Below are positions 61,961 to 64,000 of a DNA stretch of 64,000 bases, one piece after another. The DNA comes from Ashinkailepas kermadecensis (lineage: Eukaryota; Arthropoda; Thecostraca; Neolepadidae), in assembly GCA_034440615.1 (NCBI GenBank), contig JAOTOM010005140.1, positions 833,001 to 897,000 of the forward strand, given 5' to 3'. Within the stretch, counting starts at the first letter, position 1, and each line of letters opens with the position of its first letter. The position numbers were made by a program, and so were the translations under genes. The notes under the pieces were generated by a model. That model was not told where the DNA came from and did not search any database. It saw only the letters and a program-made list of their open reading frames with translations.

Positions 61961-64000
61961 CAGTGGAGTACCTATATTTGCGTCAAGCAGGAGGGGACAA
62001 ACGGATTTGCAGGGGAGGGGGGCACCTACGCCCATTAAAAAGTCCTTGGATTTCGACCGCTATGTTGTCAAAGGGTACATTTCGAAATAATATAATTAGT
62101 CATCAACTAAATTGTCCTGTGGAGGGGTCTAATCTACCACTATGGTTTCTGATTGGTCGGATTTCAACCCTCACTCCACCACTCAGTTCCAAGGTTTTAT
62201 TTTGGTATCCCTTGATAAGTTACCTCACACTGCTGAAATTACACCAATACCACAAACCCGGATCGGTATCCAAAAAAATCAAGCTGGAGCCTTCCAAAAA
62301 AGGAGAGATTCCAGGAAATAAATGTCAGGGTCAGGAAAATGACTCTGTTGCACCGAACATTTTTTTCAAGATGCCTACAAAAATTGCGTATGACACCGAA
62401 AAGCATACCGGATCTCGAAAAATCGAGGTGGGATACATGGCGTCAGAGGTTCGAAAAATCAGGCCGGGATTCGGACTTTTAATTAAAAAAACAGAAAAGA
62501 TCCACAAAAATCGCGTTGAGCCCAGGAAGCTGGCGTTGGGTCTCCGGAACCACGTGCCTGGGCGCGATAAGTCGCGCTGGGACCCAGAAAAAATCGCACC
62601 GAAGCCCCAAAATCATACTGGGGCCCCACAAATGTGTGTCAGAAGCCCCAAATATACACAGCGGGACCCTAAGAGTACAACGGTGCCAGAAAGTACAACT
62701 AACCCCCCAAAGCGCACAGAGTCTCCCAAAAAGCGATAGGGCCTTAAAACATGCGTTGCAGCCCTAAATAAACATACCGGGAGCTCTAAGAAAAATACAC
62801 TGCAAGCTCGCAAGGCGCACAGGGGCCATGAGAACGCACAAGGGCCTGGAAAAGAGGCTGGGGCTACGAAAGACAACATGGTTCCAAAACGTACAAAACG
62901 ACCGGGAGCTAAATAAACACATCGGGATATTCGAAAACGCCCGGACACGTAAAAAATACTCGGTGCACAAAAAAACGCAACAAAGCCCTAAAACGAGCAG
63001 GGTTTAGAAGATGTATTAGGCCCATAACTTCAAAGTAAAATGTATTACCCACCACTTTAAAATACAAAATTTTACAATTTCAGGCATTCCAGTTCATAGC
63101 ACCCGGTCGCCACGACGGCAACGTCAGTGCATGTGCACACCCATTTTTCGTATTCGGTGCATTCGCCACACTTCGTGCGATGCTATGGTTTCTGCTAGGC
63201 CTTCTGCGTTTTGCTAATTGCTGCCACATGATAGACTTGCACCATATTTGGCGTGATGGAATGATTCGCATGGGCGTTCGCTTCGAAAAGTCGATTGATT
63301 AAATTTAATCATTAGTTTCCTACTTCCCACATTTTCCGGTAGCTATGAAATGCGGTTTCCGCCGAGCTTTGATGCACTTCATATATTTGCTGCTATCCTC
63401 CCAGATTGGATACCAAACCGAGGCCAAGCCTCGGCGTTTTTTTTTAACCCGTTACGTCTTTCTTGGTCTATGATTGTGTATTATGGCTCCAATCCATTTT
63501 TGTTAGCGGCCTAAAGCATTTTCGAACCCCCTGCTCGTTTTAGGGTTTGTTGAATTTTTGTGCGCAGAGGATTTTTTTTGACGTGTCAGGGCGTTTTCGA
63601 AGATCCCGATGTGTTTATTTAGCGCCGGTCTTTTTGTTTGTTTTGGAACCATGTTGCCTTTTGCGGCCCCAGCCACCTTTTCAGGCTATTGTTCGTTATC
63701 ATGACCCCTGTGTGCCTTGAGAGCTTCCGGTGTATTTTTTAGACCTCCCGGTATGTATATTTATGGCTACAACGCATGTGTTAAGGCCCTGTCACTTTTT
63801 GTGAGACTGTGCGCTTTGGAGGGTCAGTTGTATTTTCGGCCCCCGTTGTGCTCTTAGGGTCCCGATGTGTTTATTTTGGGCTTCTGACGCACACTTGTGG
63901 GGCCAAAGTACAATTTTGGGGCTTCGGTACGATGTTTCTAGGTCCCAGAGTGGCTTATCGCACCCAGGCGCGTGGTTCCGGGGACCCAACCCCAGTTTTC
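61961..64000 (+). mobile_element. Foldback-family copy with both arms, cut by the window end
   Basis: Starts CAGTGGAGTACCTAT. 61,961-62,250 matches 37,507-37,830. The left arm 62,260-63,010 has the AAAATCG/GGGGCCCC orientation. Core one is 63,060-63,270 (GGCATTCCAGTTCATAGC, CGCCACACTTCGTGCGAT); core two is 63,310-63,440 (CTTCCCACATTTTCC, CCCAGATTGGATACCAAACC). The right arm from 63,450 on is reversed (TTATTTTGGGCTTC-type) and runs off the window. This is the clearest view of the family's layout: terminus, arm, two cores, inverted arm. Confidence 0.75.

Overview
The window looks like nuclear DNA of an arthropod: it has intron-split chitin-binding (peritrophin-A/CBM14) genes, several classes of non-LTR retrotransposon, a tRNA-derived SINE, long (TA)n microsatellites and a very large amount of tandem-repeat DNA. 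I cannot place it more finely (crustacean, chelicerate or other) from sequence alone. Host genes are sparse. Most of the window is transposable elements, elements nested in elements, and minisatellites.

Layout. 0-4.1 kb: 5'-truncated CR1-like LINE with an esterase-type ORF1 fragment, an unbroken 937-codon ORF2 and a 166-bp tandem repeat in its 3'UTR. 5.6-9.6 kb: a DNA transposon with ~0.7 kb inverted termini around a broken transposase-like gene of an unnamed family. 10.7-11.5 kb: terminal exon of a CBM14 gene, preceded by five tandem copies of its own intron/exon junction. 12.3-21.6 kb: minisatellites (21, 35, 72 and 51 bp units), one split by a PIF/Harbinger-like MITE and one split by a LINE fragment. 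21.8-24.2 kb: degenerate repeats that read as low-complexity protein on the minus strand. 24.9-25.2 kb: a SINE. 25.3-32.2 kb: microsatellites and more minisatellites. 33.8-36.5 kb: a decayed Jockey/I-type LINE. 32.3-33.1, 37.5-39.4, 40.9-46.9 and 62-64 kb (plus pieces at 13.4-14.9 kb): members of a foldback-like family whose arms are made of a degenerate ~21-bp GGGGCCCC/AAAATC repeat in opposite orientations. 47.1-54.2 kb: the main host gene, on the minus strand. 54.6-61.8 kb: microsatellites, several minisatellites and a tiny LINE 3'-end insertion.

The best-supported host gene is the minus-strand gene. Its four coding exons join in phase with consensus splice sites into a predicted ~1,818-residue secreted protein: signal peptide, Pro-rich region, one six-Cys CBM14 domain, and a ~1.3 kb-residue Ser/Pro/Gln/Asn-rich tail with an internal ~245-residue duplication carrying RGD. 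It resembles the CPAP1 (cuticular proteins analogous to peritrophins) group by its single CBM14 domain, but the tail is unusual. The plus-strand exon at 11.1 kb is a paralogue with the intron at the identical codon position of the domain. Most long open frames elsewhere are artefacts of repeats whose unit length is a multiple of three.
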